64,000 bases of DNA from Bursaphelenchus xylophilus (lineage: Eukaryota > Nematoda > Chromadorea > Rhabditida > Aphelenchoididae). Position numbers and translations under genes: made by a program. This document shows positions 32,801 to 47,800 of this stretch, piece by piece. The DNA lies in assembly GCA_904066235.2 (NCBI GenBank), contig CAJFCV020000006.1:10664001-10728000 (forward strand), given 5' to 3'. The stretch's first letter is position 1, and the number at the start of each line of letters is the position of its first letter. The notes beneath the pieces were generated by a model, which was given only the letters and a program-made list of their open reading frames with translations, was not told the DNA's origin and searched no databases.

Positions 32801-35800
32801 GAAAATAATGAGCACAGTCTCGAATCTGTCGGGAAAATAATGAGCACGACTCGAATTTCGACCAGAGGCCTCTAAAATGTCCTTTTTGCCCGCGTAGGTT
32901 ACGGTAGACGGATCTATTATAAATGTATGTTACAGCAACCCAAATTGCAGGGGGGAGGTGTAGAATATGGCGTCATAATTTTTTAGAGCCTCTAGCGGTT
33001 AAAATTGGACCAGCTTTCACTATAACATCCTGTTTGCTTCTTGGGGTAAGGTTAACGGATCTATTATAAACGTATGTTACAGTAACTTAAATAAAAGGGG
33101 GAATAGATCAGGAAAGTAACAGCAAGACTTTTTTTAACCATCCAAGTGCCTGATAATATAATTGGAACCAGGGTTTGGTACGCTAGACGGATCTATGTTA
33201 CAGTAACCCAAGATGAAAGGGGAAATGGGTCAAAAAAGGGGGCAAAGGGTAAAAAATGACAGGAAGACTTTTTTTAACCATCCAAGTGTCTGATATTATA
33301 ATTGGGACCAGGATTTGGTACTGTAGACGGATCATGTTACAGCAACCGAATTTTACCGGAAATCGGGTCAAAAAAGTTGAAACAAAATGTTTTTGGGCCA
33401 TCAAGACATGATACATTGTAACTGGGGCCAGGATTTGGTAAAAAATCCATTTATGTTAACTGGGGTTGCGGTAGAAGTTACAGTAACCCAAGTTGAACAG
33501 GAAAATGGGCAAATCAAAGTGCAATAAAGCTATTCAAGGATATTTACATCGGACAAAAGTAAAATTCAATGGTAAAATACGTACGTGCCCGAATCTATTC
33601 CTAAATTTCCATATTCAAATTCGAGAAAAGTCCAATGAAAATTTTGGCCGGACTAAATGTGTTTAAAGGAGCAAGAGGCCAAAAAGGGATGGTTAGGATG
33701 CGTCAGCGTGGAACGAATGACAAATCGTATCATCCCCTTCTTTCTCTTCTCCACCTCGACTTTTAGTCGATTTCAACTGAATTTTGCACAGTGCAATAAT
33801 TTTTTTGAATTTTCTATTTTTAACGACGTTCTTAGGGTTTAAAATATGGCTGTAAATAGAGATTAGACGTGCAATTTTTGAATTTTACCATGTGTAACAT
33901 GTCATACGATGAAACAGGTTCAGGCATGTTTCAAAGTATAAAATGCCGCCTATGCCAAAATAAAAAAAAATCAAAGTAAGGTCTTAGAAAGCTATTTTTT
34001 GGAACTCTGATGTCTCATTTTTAGAAAGGCGACATTTTATACGAAGAAATATGTTTCGTCGTATAAAATGTCACCTAAGACATAATGCTGCAAATCAATG
34101 TAAATTCTGACAAGTCTACCTAATGATTTGACGTCTCATTGTCAATTTCAGCAAAGGCGACATTTTATACGACGAAACATGTTTCATCGTATAAAATGTC
34201 GCCTAACGCGCAATTCTCGGAATTTGATATAGGATCTAGAAAATACCTAAAATACGTTGTGGCCATTACCAGGGTAGCCATTTTTTACGCAAAAATTAGA
34301 AATTCCCCTCAAAAAATCCCATTTTCCAATGTAAAAGGCGCTCTTCAAGCCTATTTAAAGTCTGAATGAACCGTATACTACGAAGCAATGGGTTGTTCAA
34401 ACTTTTTGCAGCTGAGTAGTCTAAAATTATAGTCGAAAAAAGTTGAATAATTACTGGCTCCGAGCCGCCAAATGACAGGGTAAATGTGTGCAAGGGCAGA
34501 TGATGTAATAAGGGAGAACGGAAATGGGGGTTAAAATTTGGAAACTAGAACTATGTGGAACTTTTAAAAGTTTTTTGGGAGTTTTATTTTTGAAAAAATG
34601 AAATTTTTTGGTTTTTTTAATTTTTTAAAAAGGTCGTTTTTTAGGCTTTTTTGGATGAAAAATAATGTTAAAAATAACTTTCAGAGGTAAAAAGGTCATG
34701 TAACCTTCCCGACGCCGTATTTTACCCAATAACAGTTATTAATTTGAAAAAAAACTGATTTTTTGTCAAAAATTTCCAAAAAACTAAATTTTAAGCAAAA
34801 AAATCGGTGAAAAAGACAGTAAAAATTAATCTCAGTTACATTAAAATATAATATTACAATGAGATCTTTCGTATTTTACCTTCAAAAAGCCCTAATTTTC
34901 TTTTAAAAGACAATTCGCCGAACTTTTTTGACAAATACCCCAAAAAATTCAATTTTCAGTTAAAACATCGGTGAAAAGTGGGATTATTGTTATCCCCAAG
35001 GTATATCAAAGCCATTGCATGTTCTAAACGGCGTATTTTACCATCAAAAATCTATTTATTTTAACTTAAAGATCGATTTTTTCACCAAAAATCACCAAAA
35101 AACTAAGTTTTTCGATTTTTCGCATAAAAAATCAATTTTTTTTGGGGGAATTGAAACACTAACGTATACTGTAATATCTTGGGTACTATTTAAAAACCAA
35201 CTTTACCCCAAAAATTTTCAAAAAATCCCAAATTTTCATCAATTTACACCTTGCACATCAAGTGTAATATAACTCCAAAAACTCCTCTGTCTATCCTCAA
35301 ATGCCATAAATAATGATAGCTGAGGTGGTGTTTCGTATTCTTCTCTGCTTTATGACCACACAGATTGAAAAAGTTACCGAGGGAATTTTGGAAAAAAAAA
35401 ATTAAAAAATTGGGGGTTTGCGAGGCGGAAAACCGGCAAAAAATTGCACTTTTCCCCGGCGAATATAAGTGCATTATAAAGGAGAACTGTCTAGGAGAAA
35501 TCTTGAGTAACTGTAGAAGATTTTTTTGCCGAAAAAAGTGGGGTAAAAAAGGGATTTTTGATGATTTTTAGGGAAAAATGTGGAAAAATGAGGAAAATTT
35601 GGGAAATTTTAAAAAAATAATTGAAAAAAATCGGTAAAAACTTGTTTTAAAATACGAGGAGAGGGATAGAAATTTAATTAAATTAGCTTTATCTGACGTA
35701 TTTTACATTTTTAAACCTTAATTTTTCAAATTTTAGGATTTTTTGGCAATTTTTGAGGAAAAAATTTAAAAAAAGTTGGAAAACAGTAAATTTCATAAAC

Positions 35801-38800
35801 AAAAATTCTTCCCTAATGTTTCGAAAAGCTTTTGCATAAAAAAACAAGCCTTCGGTATACCGTATTTTACAAATTTCCCATAAAATTTTCAAATTTCCCC
35901 AATTTTTCCAGCTTTTTTCATTAAAAGGTAAAATACGATTAAGAGTCCCAAACCTAGGAACTTTATCCAACTCTAAGTGCTCTCAAAATATTTTCTAGCC
36001 CTCCAACACTCCATTTCCATTTGAATTTTACAAATACAAACAGGATTTCCCCCAAAAAGTAATGACATTTTTCATTTTTTCCTCCAAAAAGATTTCCAGC
36101 TCCAAAAATAAAGTCGCCGAAAGGTATGCGCACGCCATTTCGTGATAAAATTTCTTCAAAAGTTGACAATTTTTTTCGTGAAGCTTGAAATCGTAGGAGG
36201 AAGAAAAAAAAATTTTTCGATCGCACTGTGCAAAAGTAAAAATTGTGAAATTTTTGGGGTAAAAGTTAATTTCAATTATTTCCAACGATTGACACGTCAT
36301 GTTCAAGACCTAATAAGGCCATGCTCAACGAATTTTATATTTTTTATTTGAAAAAAATTAAAGTTTTTGGAGAAATTTTATTTTGCACTGTGCAAAAAGA
36401 ATTTCGCAAATTTTTGACCAGAAAGTCCAAATTTTTAACGTTTCAAAATTATAATCAGGCAGATTCCATCCTAGTTTTATCCTTAATACAGAAAATCCTG
36501 AAATTTTTGTTTCTAAAATACGAATTTTCCGGTTCCCTTTATTGCACAGTGCAGACTCTAAAATTAGAGTTTTTTTGCACTGTGCGGGCGAAAAAGCAAA
36601 AATGTTATGGCCGAGACACGATTGGGACTATTTTGGCCATACATGATGCTTTTTTGATACTTCTGACCAAGTTCTTACAAAAAATATTGTTTTAGATAGT
36701 AAGGGGCACGTCAAGAAAAAATAAAACAAAAGCGCTCAAGCAATGAAAAATTCTTGGCATTCTGTTTGATCTCAAAGACAATTTTTTGCTCCAAAGAGAG
36801 CCTGATTACACGATGAAGATGGGGTAGAATGGGGTGATTGCATACATAAATTTGAAGCTGGGCTCTTGCTTAACCTGAACATATATATTTCATATAAAAA
36901 ATCGGTCGTCTTCTATCTGTTTGAAGCCTAAACTAACAACGCCTAAAAAATGTTGCGATTTCGAGGATTTCTCTAAGATTTTCCCTCGCCCCTATTTGAA
37001 GTTTCGTGGAAACATAGTCTGGAACAAGGCGGATTTTTTGAGCCTAAAACGAAAAAAATCAAATGAGCCAGTTTCGAGATAGAAAATCTCTTCATTTAGC
37101 GCAATATTTCGCCTTTCCTCTGACCTCGTCCAAAAAAACTGTCATTGAGACGGATTTTTTGGACACTTCCATAAGCGGAAACAGAATGCCAACTTTCGTG
37201 TTGAGAGATAACCCTTTGAGCGCAAAATCTTGACGTGAGGGGGGACCAAGGCGATTTTTCCCAAAAATTTACAAAATTTTCTCCGAAGAATTCGGTGAAA
37301 CTTATCTCAGATAATCTCAAAGACATGTTCAAATAAAATAGCCCAAAATACATTAATTTTTAACAGCAATACATAAACTTTTTTTTCATAAATATTATTT
37401 TAGATAGTAAGGGGGGCCCAAGGGCACTTTTCTCAAAAATTTACAAAATTTTCTGCGAAAAATTCGGTGAAACTTATCTCAGATAATCAAATAGATATTT
37501 TCAAACAAAATAGCCCAAAATACATTAATTTTTAACAGCAGTAAATAAACTTTTTTTTCAAAAATATTACTTTAGATAGTAAGGGGGGACCAAGTTCATT
37601 TTTCCCAAAAATTCCCAAAATTCCCCCCAAAAAAATTAGTGAAAATCATCTCAAATATTCACATAGATATGTTCAAACAAACTAGCCCAAAATTCATTAA
37701 TTTTTAACAGCAGTAAGTAAACTTTTTAAAAAAATATTATTTTAGAGAGTAAGGGGGGACCAAGTTCATTTTCCCCAAAAATCTCCAATTTTTTCCTCAA
37801 AAAAATCTGCAAAAAACCTCCCCCGTAATCTTCACAACATTCTAAACCCCCGTCCCCAAGGATATTGCCCTACCTTTAGTGGAATTTTCGTAGTCGGTCC
37901 GACAAACGAGCCGTCCGTCCATCGGGATGAGGTAGAATTGGTCGCCGGTGCTCAGCTCCTTCTCGCAGACCACGCATTTGAAACACTCCAGATGGTAAAT
38001 GTGGTTGTTGGCTTTGCGCACAACATCATTTTCCTGCACTATTTCCTGGCATTTCGAACATTTCGGACCAAATCGTCTAAAAGTTGGGAAAATTTAGGGA
38101 AAAATTGAGTTTTTCGGGGGTTTTTGGTATAAAAGTGGGTCTAAAATTTTTGTAGAGGATAGAATATCAAATTTATAGTAAGCGTATTTTACCATTGGAA
38201 ACTTATTTTTGAAAAATAAAAAAAAAAAAAATTTTTTGCAAAAATATGCAAATTTAGTGCTTGATTTTGATGACTAATTAAGTTTTAAATAAAATAGACT
38301 CTCAAACAGGCGTATTTTACCTTCATCTCGCAGAAAAAATCAAGTTTTTCACGATTTTTTAGACAAAAATAAAATGATTTTTGTTTTTAAAAAATTATGC
38401 AAATTTTAGAAAAAAGTTAAACATCGCACTTTCAACTATTCCCGTATTTTACAAATTGCTCTCTGACAACAAATTTTTGTTCGGATTTTCAGCGAAAAAT
38501 CCAAAATTTGCATAAAAATTATTTTTCAAAAATTATGCAAATTTCAAAAAAAAAAAAAAAAAAAAAAATGAAAATTGCAAAAATTTTTGGCTGTATAACC
38601 ATTTTTTATACGTCGTATTTTACAATTTTTTCATCGATTTTCCGAATTTTTCCCCAAAAAATCTCCAAACAAAATCTCACCGGAAAAAGTGTTGCCTGCA
38701 AAATATCCTGCCATTCCTTGCGTAGCAGCTCATTTGGAAGTTGACTTGACAATCAGCACACTTGAGGCATCGCTCGTGGTACGAGTTCTCGAGGACTTTG

Positions 38801-41800
38801 AAGAGGAAACGGTCGCGGATCGGCTTGTTGCACTCGGTACAGTTGTGCAATTGACGGTTTTCTGAAGGTAAATTTGGATGAACAATTGAATGGGGAATGT
38901 TTACAAGACTTTTAAGGGGGTAAGCTACTCAGTAAAAATGAAAATTCACTTTAATTTAATTGAAAAATTGCAAAAAATAAAAAAATTCAGGAAAAATCAT
39001 CATTTTTTGGGAAAAACACAATTTTTGATAGTTTATATGACGATAATTGATGTTGAAAGGGCTCTCAATGACTTCTAACCCTATTATAAGTAAAAAAAAG
39101 CCCAAGAATAATACATATTACATTGTAAAATATGTAAATTTAACAAAAAACAAGAAAAAATAAGAGCAATCCAGAAAAATTTGAGAAAACTTGATTTTGT
39201 GGGAAACCCACAGTAGCCATTAAGACAAATATGTACCTTTATTGCAGTATACGTTTTAAAATATCATACTAGATACGAAAAGATCAAGAATGTTTCTCAG
39301 AAATATTATTTTTTAGCGAAAAGCGCCGAATTGTCATCAAAAATAGAGGTGCCTCTAAAATTGGCTATAACTCGAAAACTACAGTAACCCAGAGGAAGAA
39401 AGTGGTTTTAGAATATAGAACATGGTCTGTTCTATAAGCCTAGAGGGAAAAATTCGAAAATTTTCATCCTAAAATACGATTTTTCCACAAAAAATAAAAT
39501 CCTTCCTTTGACATTTTCAACCGTCAAAAAAACCATCGCAGCGACTTTAAAAGTTCAAAAGCCCCTTATATTCTTAGTCTACGTGAGAATTCCACTAAAA
39601 ACATGTTATCTTCCGGCCGCTCCATTACATTTTAGCTCTTTTTTCGATTAGTTTCCCGCGGATTATCACTTTATTGCGACTTACAGTAATTAACCCCGGC
39701 TTAAACCACTTATTTATGCGTTATTATCCCCGCCAATCCCTTAATAGTTTAATGTTGTGCTGCGGAGGACTTCCGAAGACCAACAAAAAAAGGTGTAAAG
39801 TAATGTTTCGTGCTCGGTCCGAAACGTGGTATTTTTTGGTTTCTTCCCGATGAAACACATGACTTTACCGTTTGTTTACGAGATACAGCGAACGGAAATT
39901 GCGTATGCAGCCGAGAAATGTGCGGATTAAAAACTTTTAAAAATTTTATTTTTGATTTAAAATTTTTATTTTTTTTTTTTTTATTTTTTTTTTTTGGCAA
40001 AATCTACGGAGTTAATGCGGAAGTTTTCGAGATTTCGTATACTGCACTGTGCGGAATCGGATTAGCGACGAAAAAGGTTGAAGAAATGACAAATCATGGA
40101 ATTTCAAAGTGGAAACAACATGTCTATGACGTAAATATTGAAACAACATTAAGATTTTTTAAATCCCACGACCGCATTTCGATAAAATTGAGATTTTTTG
40201 GATTGCACAGTGCAAGTTGGAAAATTATGCAAATTTCTTGGAATATGCAAATTTTGAAGAATATAAAGTGTGAATTAGAATGCCGGATGGTATGTGGTCA
40301 CGGATGGAATGTGGCTGTACGTATTTTACAACTATTTTAATTGAAAAATTAAAGTTTTTTGGCATTTTTTGGATTGCACAGTGCAAAAACGAAAATTATG
40401 CAAATTTCTTGGAATATGCAAATTTTGAAAAAGTAAAAGTGTGAATTAGAATGCGGCTTGGTCAAAGTGACCGTCATTCCTCGTATTTTACAACTATTTT
40501 TATCGGAAATTTTATTTTTTTGACGTTTTTTGGGATGCACAGTGCAAATTGAAAAGTTATGCAAATTTCTCGGAATATTCATGTTTTTAATAAATTTTGT
40601 GGATAACATAGTATTCTACCTTATCCCTGAGGCTAATTAGTCGTCGTATTTTACATTTCCACTTCCGAAAAATTGAAATTTTGAGATTTTTTAAATTGCA
40701 CTGTGCAGAATTGGAAATTATGCAAATTTCATGAATTATGCATGTTTTTAATAAAATTGATGTATAATATACCATGCTACTTTAACAATGAAGCAAGTTG
40801 CGAGACGCATTTTACATTTCCACTTGGGCAAAATTGAAATTTTAAGATTTTTTATATTGCACTGTGCAGAATTGGAACTCATGAAAATTTCCTTTACAAA
40901 CCCATGATATTGTTTTGAAAATTTGATTTTCATTGCTTCAGGGCATTGTTGACTCAATCTGAATACCTTTTACACCACCCCCACGCTTCAGGGAACCCCA
41001 ATTTGAAGTCAATTTGGACTGCACAGTGCAGTCCAAAAACTTTTCCGACAAAATTTCACAGTAAATGCAGCAGTAAATACCACTCGATTATTGAGCTCTT
41101 TCCCCATTTTTTGCGTCACTCTTTACAATTTCAGCCAAAAAACTTTAATTTTTTCGGCTTCTTTTACCGCCCACCTGCGTAAGAGTGCAACTTTCTCGAC
41201 TTTGAAGACTTTTGGCGCTCGTTGCGTGCTCCTCAAGTGGCGTGCAGTTTCTTTAATTAAAAATAACAACGGAAATGGATGGCGTAAAGACGATCCGACC
41301 GACTGATGTGGGGCGGCATTTCCTTTGGCGGGAAATTGGAGTTAAAATACGGAATGACCAATGCACAAAATGCAGTTGAAAAATAATTTTTTGACTCCAC
41401 GGTATGGGTATGGGTAAAAATAAGATTTTTGAAGGCACTGTGCGGAAAAATAATCTTTTTTGACCGCACCGTGCGGAACAATAAGGAATTTTTTGACTGC
41501 ACTGTGCGGAAAAAATATTTTTTTTTGTTGCACTGTGCGGAAAAAACAGTTTTTTTGACTGCATTGTGCGGAAAAAATAGTTTTTTTGGTTGCACGGTGC
41601 GGAAAAAACATTTTTTTTGACTGCACTGTGCGAAAAAATAACATTTTTGACTGCACTGTGCGGATAAAAATAACATCTTAGATTGCACTGTGCGGACAAA
41701 TAATAATTTTTTGAATGCACTGTGCGGAAAAAACATTATTTTTTTTTGATTGCATTGTGCGAAAAAAATATCATTCTTTTACTGCTCTGTGCGGAAAAAA

Positions 41801-44800
41801 AATTTTTTTTTTGACTGCACGGTGCGGAAAAAGAATGATATTTTTTTCGCACTGTGCAAAATTTTTAAAATATTTTTTGATTTTTCTAAATTTTTTAAAA
41901 TTAAATTTTTTTTTACTGCATTATGAATTCAAAACTTTATTTCTACCGCACTCTACAAATTTTTTTTCAATTAAAAAAATTTTTTTATTTTCACTTTTTC
42001 TCCAAAAAATTTCATAAACTCCAATCCTTAAAGCTAATACGATGATCCTCTTTTCCGGTCGTGTTTACATGCGTAAAAGGCGCACCTGTTCGCCGAAAAA
42101 TGCAGATGTCCCGGGAGATGAAAGCGGTTTATCCACCGACAAAACGCTCTTCTTCACACCCCGCAAATCCGCGCCCGATTTCACAGTTTATTTGCTTAAC
42201 GAGAGGTGGCGAATTTGTGCTAATGTCCGTTATAGAAGAAGACTCTAATTTAGGCCTGAACTTTGAAATTTCGCACAGTGCGAAAAAATTTAAAAAATTT
42301 TGATTCTGCACAGTGCAGAGGAAAAATTGGAATAAAAATGACTACTGCAGGTCCGTCGTATCATCATGGCTGATCAGAAAATGCTGTCGGGTTACTGTAA
42401 CAAAAATTAAATCGTTTTTTATTTCAAAAACTCTGCACAGTGCGGAAAAATCAAAAGCTTTTAATTCCGCACAGTGCGGTAAAAAAATTCTTGAGATTTT
42501 GAAATTTCCAGATGCCCTGGGGCCTAATAAAGTATAGACTATCAATCAGAAGTAATACTGTCGCATCATTATCACAATTTCTTGCCGAAAATTTGCGCAC
42601 TGTGCGGTAAATACGAGTTTTCCAATTTTGCACTGTGCAGTGGACAAAACTCTAAATTTCGTCAAGTTCCTGGCCAACTACAATTTAAATAGAAGTCAAT
42701 TCAAATTTTTATATATTTAGGCATATCTAAACTCAACTTTCTTTGCCAAAAATGTGCGCTTTATACGGTAAAAAAACGACTTTTTCAATTCTGCACTGTG
42801 CAGAGGACAAAATGCTAAATTCTGTCAATTTTCTGGACAACTAGGATTTAAATAGTAATCAATTAAAATTTTGATATGTCTAAGCATATCTAGACTTAAC
42901 TTTCTATACTAAAAATTGGAGTGCTATGCGGTAAAATACGAGTTTTTGAATTCTGCACGGTGCAGTGGAAAGAGCTCAAAATTTGCCAACTTCTTGGCCA
43001 ACAATGATTCAAACAGGTAATCAATTAAAATTTTGATATGTCTAAGCATATCTAAACTTAACTTTTATTACCAAAAATTTGCTCTCTATACGGTAAAATA
43101 CGACTCTTCAAATTCTGCACCGTGCATTCAAAAAAATGAGATTTTTTTTGAATTTTCCGGATTTTCCGTAAAGAAAAAACACTCCCATCGTACTTACAGA
43201 CCATTTCCTCCCACCTACCCTACAAACTAACTCCAATTTTTCGCAAAAAACCAACTTTTCTTTGGACTCTTCTCACTACCGTAGCCCAAACCCTCAATTA
43301 AAGATTCCAGAACAGGCGTGAAATCCGCGGATCAAATTGGATAATCCTCTCACTAGTTTCACGCCTAATTTGTGACGTCCTCATCCGCGGCAGCCGCCTC
43401 CCGCAAGAGCGTAGGCGCGCCGAAGCCGTGCAGGAAATCCGGGGCGCCTTCGAGGGCCCGCTAATCCCCCGCGGGCCCGGTGGCGGTGGATTAGGAACCG
43501 GATAATGCGGCTTTTTGCAGCGCACGCAACCCCACAAAACAGGAAACACTGGATGACATTTGCGGGAGCACCGCGAGAGATTCGTACGCTCACCTTTCGG
43601 CGAGCATTTGCCCTCGGGGGAAAGTGTAAAATAAGGTGGAAGACAGGGAGTTTTGGGATCGGAAAACATTTGCGGATTACAAATAGGATATTTTAAAGGC
43701 GTAATAGACAAGAATTTAAGATTTTAAGGTCTAAAAAAAGAGAAAAAATTAAGAAAATGTCAGAAAATTGAAGAAAAATGATGAAATTTTGGTTCTGACG
43801 CCAAAACAGTGGAAATGAAAGCAAATTCCCTTAGGCTATTGGAATCAACAGATACTACAAGACACAGTGAAGACATAGACATCAAAGTTTTACCAATTTC
43901 ATCGTTGAATTTTTGGTAGCAAGCCGCCAAAAAGTCGACCCGACCAAGAAAACCCCATACACTTTGAAGCCACCGTTTGAAGCCAAGAGGTCCTAGTTTG
44001 AAATATCCTTCTGAACATATGTTATTAGAGCATCCAAAAAGACGTGTGCAAAATTTCAGGGCAATTTCAACAGCTTGGCCTTAAAATTTGACCGTTTCAA
44101 AATACCGCATCCAAGCGCTGCGCTTTTCATTTTTTGTCTGAAAACGGTATTCAAATTGAATGAAAATCCCTGAAATTAATAGAGGATGTGTTTCAAGGTG
44201 TAATAGACATGCTAAAATACGATACATAGATTTTTCCAGTTTGGTTTGTAAAATACGAGACTTCAAATTTTCCGTGATCAAGTGCAATATAATGTCAATT
44301 TTATAAACTACTGATTTCTTCAAGTCGTATTTTACCATGCAAAAATACCGTATTCTTCCTCTAAATTCAATTTACACTCAAAATTACCCCCTCTTTGCCA
44401 TGAATTTCGCTCAAAATCACGATTTTTTGACCTTTCTCTCATCCTCAAACTGCACCGTGCAATCCGCGAAAATCGCTCGAAAGCCGGGCTTATCCTTGGC
44501 CAGGTGACTTCTCGCTTGGACAAAGGCGGATAAGTCCACGGCCACAAACATGCGGATTATGGTGGGGGTGGGGGGAGACGGAGAGATTGTTAAAATGTAA
44601 ATATTTTTAGCGGGGATTAGGGCTGCAGGCGAGTCCGGAGATGATGTGATTTCTCTCCGCTGCCGTGTTTTTGGTGGTATTTCGGAGGGAGGAAAACGTT
44701 TTTGTTTTGAAACTTGACAGAAATTTTACTTCCAAAATACGGAGAATTGATGGAAAAAATAGACGAAAATTGAAAATTTAATGCAAAAATACGGCAATAC

Positions 44801-47800
44801 TTTGTTTGAAATTTCGATTACTACACAGGAATACACAAGAATCAACCTTCAAAAGGGTTTAAACAATGGAAAATGGCTTAAAATGCAAAAAAATTTTAAA
44901 AAATTCTAAAAAATTAGTTACAAAAAAATTGGCCAAATTTGAAAAAACTTGGCCAAGAAACTCTAAATAGGTCATAAATTAATATTTAAAAAATTTAGCT
45001 TTCAACATGCACCCTCTGCAGAGATATTCAACGATCTTTCAATGATTTCCGAGAGAGCATACAAAATTAGGAGAGTCGGAGAGAAGAAAAAAAAAGACTT
45101 GTGAAATTCAAAAATCTGAATGATTGCTGAAAAACTGGTGGCAAAAAATTCACAGAAGTCATGTAAAATTCTAATCTAAATCAGTGCAGTTTCAACAAAA
45201 TCTACTATAATATATAGTTGCGGCTTGTTGAATCTCCATTTTCATTTTCCGGCACAGTGCAAAAAAAATTTTTGTTTTTATTGTTGCACAGTGCGAAGAA
45301 ATTAGAATCTTTTTTTGTTGCACGGTGCAAAAATCTTTTTCTCGGTTTTCGCACAGTGCGATGAAATTTTGGAATTTTATTTTCTTTTGCACCGTGCAAC
45401 AAAAAGAAATTCCGAACTTCATTGCACTGTGCAGAAAAAATGAGAAAAAATTTTTTGCACAGTGCGAAGAAAATTTGGAAATTTATTTTTTCTGCACTGT
45501 GCAAACAATTTCTTCTCATTTTTTTGCACATTGCAATGAAATTTGGAATTTTAATTGTCTGCACAGTGCAGAATTTCTTTTGAATTTTGCACAGTGCAAC
45601 AAAAAAGATTCTAATTTCATCGCACTGTGCAAAAAATTTTTTCTCATTTTTTCTGCAATGAAATTCGGAACTTCTTTTTGTTGCACGGTGCAAAATTTTT
45701 TCTTTCCTAATTTTTTGCACGGTGCAGTAAAAAAATTTTTTTCCGAAATTGTAAAATACGATACCTTTCCCTCTGATTTCCGATAAAATTTCCATTTTTT
45801 TCTCAAAACCCCTCTCTCTCACAAACTTTTTTTATTTTTACTGATTCATTTTTCATTTCTTTTCGTCTTCCCACAAGAACCGAGAGCGTTTTGGAACGGC
45901 GAGGAACGGTCGCCGCAAAAAACGCGTCGGAATGGGCAACAAATCGAGAACAGCGGGAAACTTTTGTCGCTTCGACCTTTGGATTACGGTAAGAAAAAGG
46001 GAAAACGAAAGGGATGAGTGGAAAAATGAAAAAAAACCTCGTTCCGGAAACGATTTCTTTCTGATTTTTGTGCGTCACTCCACACGCCAAACGGGTTTAC
46101 AAGCCGAGTTTTTTGGGGGGATTACGGTAAGCGAGGGTACTGTAATTAAAATTTAGCGGGGAAAAATATGAAATATATTTAAAAAAACGAGTTTTGGAGA
46201 GAAAAAAATTTGTAAAATACGGAAATTTTTTTGTTTTTTAATCCTAAAATACGACCAAAAATTGTAAAAAAATTTTTTTTGGTTCCTAAAAATACGAAAA
46301 ATAATTTTTCAGCCAAAAAATTGTAAAATACGGAAACTTTTTTGTCATTTTTTTTTGTCCTAAAATACGACTACAAATAGTAAAAAATAAAATTTTTTTT
46401 GGTTCATAAACTTATTAAAAAATTTTTTTTTCATATCTAAAGTTGTAAAATACGGTTTATTTCAACAAAACTAGTATTTTTTTTACTCCTCATATACGCC
46501 TAAAAATTTTTTTAAGTTCAAAAAATAAAATAAAAAATAATTTCTGCACACCAAAAATTTTTAAAATACGGCCGACCTAATATTATTGGTATAAGTATAT
46601 ATCGACCAAAAAAATTCCAAAAAATACCTCTAAAATACGGAAGAAACTTCTGGATTAAAGCGATTTTTTGAACTTTAGCGATCAAAAAATCCGAAACCTC
46701 TGAAGGAAAACATAACCAAAACTTTTCCAAAACATGTAAAATACAGTATGAAAAAAATTTTTTCTGAAATACGAGAAAAAATCAAAAAATTTTTTTTTGT
46801 AAAATACAAATTTTTTTTCTAAAATAAGAGTATAAAATAGAAAAAATCTTCAAAAAAAATAATTTACAGTGAGCGTCATGCCGAGCGGACTCTTGAATCG
46901 GCGTTTTTTCCCCAGTTTTTTGTCAAAAAACCCCTTCTTTTCCTCCCCGAGATCCACGATGGGTCAAAGCGGCGCGCACAAAGGCCGATCCCATGGAATC
47001 CATTAGAAACTACATCCCAGAAACACATTCCGAGCCTTGGAGAGAGTTTTTATTAGTGAGTGATTTTTTGATGGAAATAAATTTCGCGACTTTTTGAGAA
47101 AAAAATATATTTTTTTTGTCAAAAATTGGAGATAAATAAGCGTAGTAAAAAAATTATTTTTGATTTTTTATAAGAAACAGACCTTATTTCATCAAAAAAA
47201 TTGCAAAAATAGTGTTTTTCCGTTTTTAATTCTCTACAACGCGATTGTTTCTGCATAACGCGGTGTACAAAATTTTGATTAGACTTTAAAAAAGGTCTAA
47301 TTTTAGTTAGTTTTAACTTTTTTCTAGTTTAAAACGGAAAATTCTCTACAACGCGATTTTTATTTCTCTATAACGCGGAAATTTCTGCTTAACGCGACTT
47401 GTAAATTCGCAAAGAAAATTTTTAAAAGCCTAATTTTTACAATTAGACCCCTAAATTTTTTTAAAAAACAAAAAAAAATTTGTCATGAATAACATAAAAA
47501 ATTTTTTTTTACTTTCCCCCCTCCGGCACTTTCCCTGAAATTCATGTTTTCGAAAGCCCAAATCCCTTAAAAGGTATTCGGCGAACAAATCGGCTTAGGC
47601 CCGATCGTAAAACACTCATAAATAAGAGCCTCGGCATTCTTTCGGCCGCGAACAAATTGAGAAAGAATGGAGATGTAGGTTTCAAAAATTGAGAAATCAG
47701 ATTTGTGTCCTACTAAAAACAATGGGTTTTATGAACAAAAAAACTATTTTTATCAGCTGAACATCCAAAATAAGGTAAGAAATGGCGATTTTTGGCAAGA

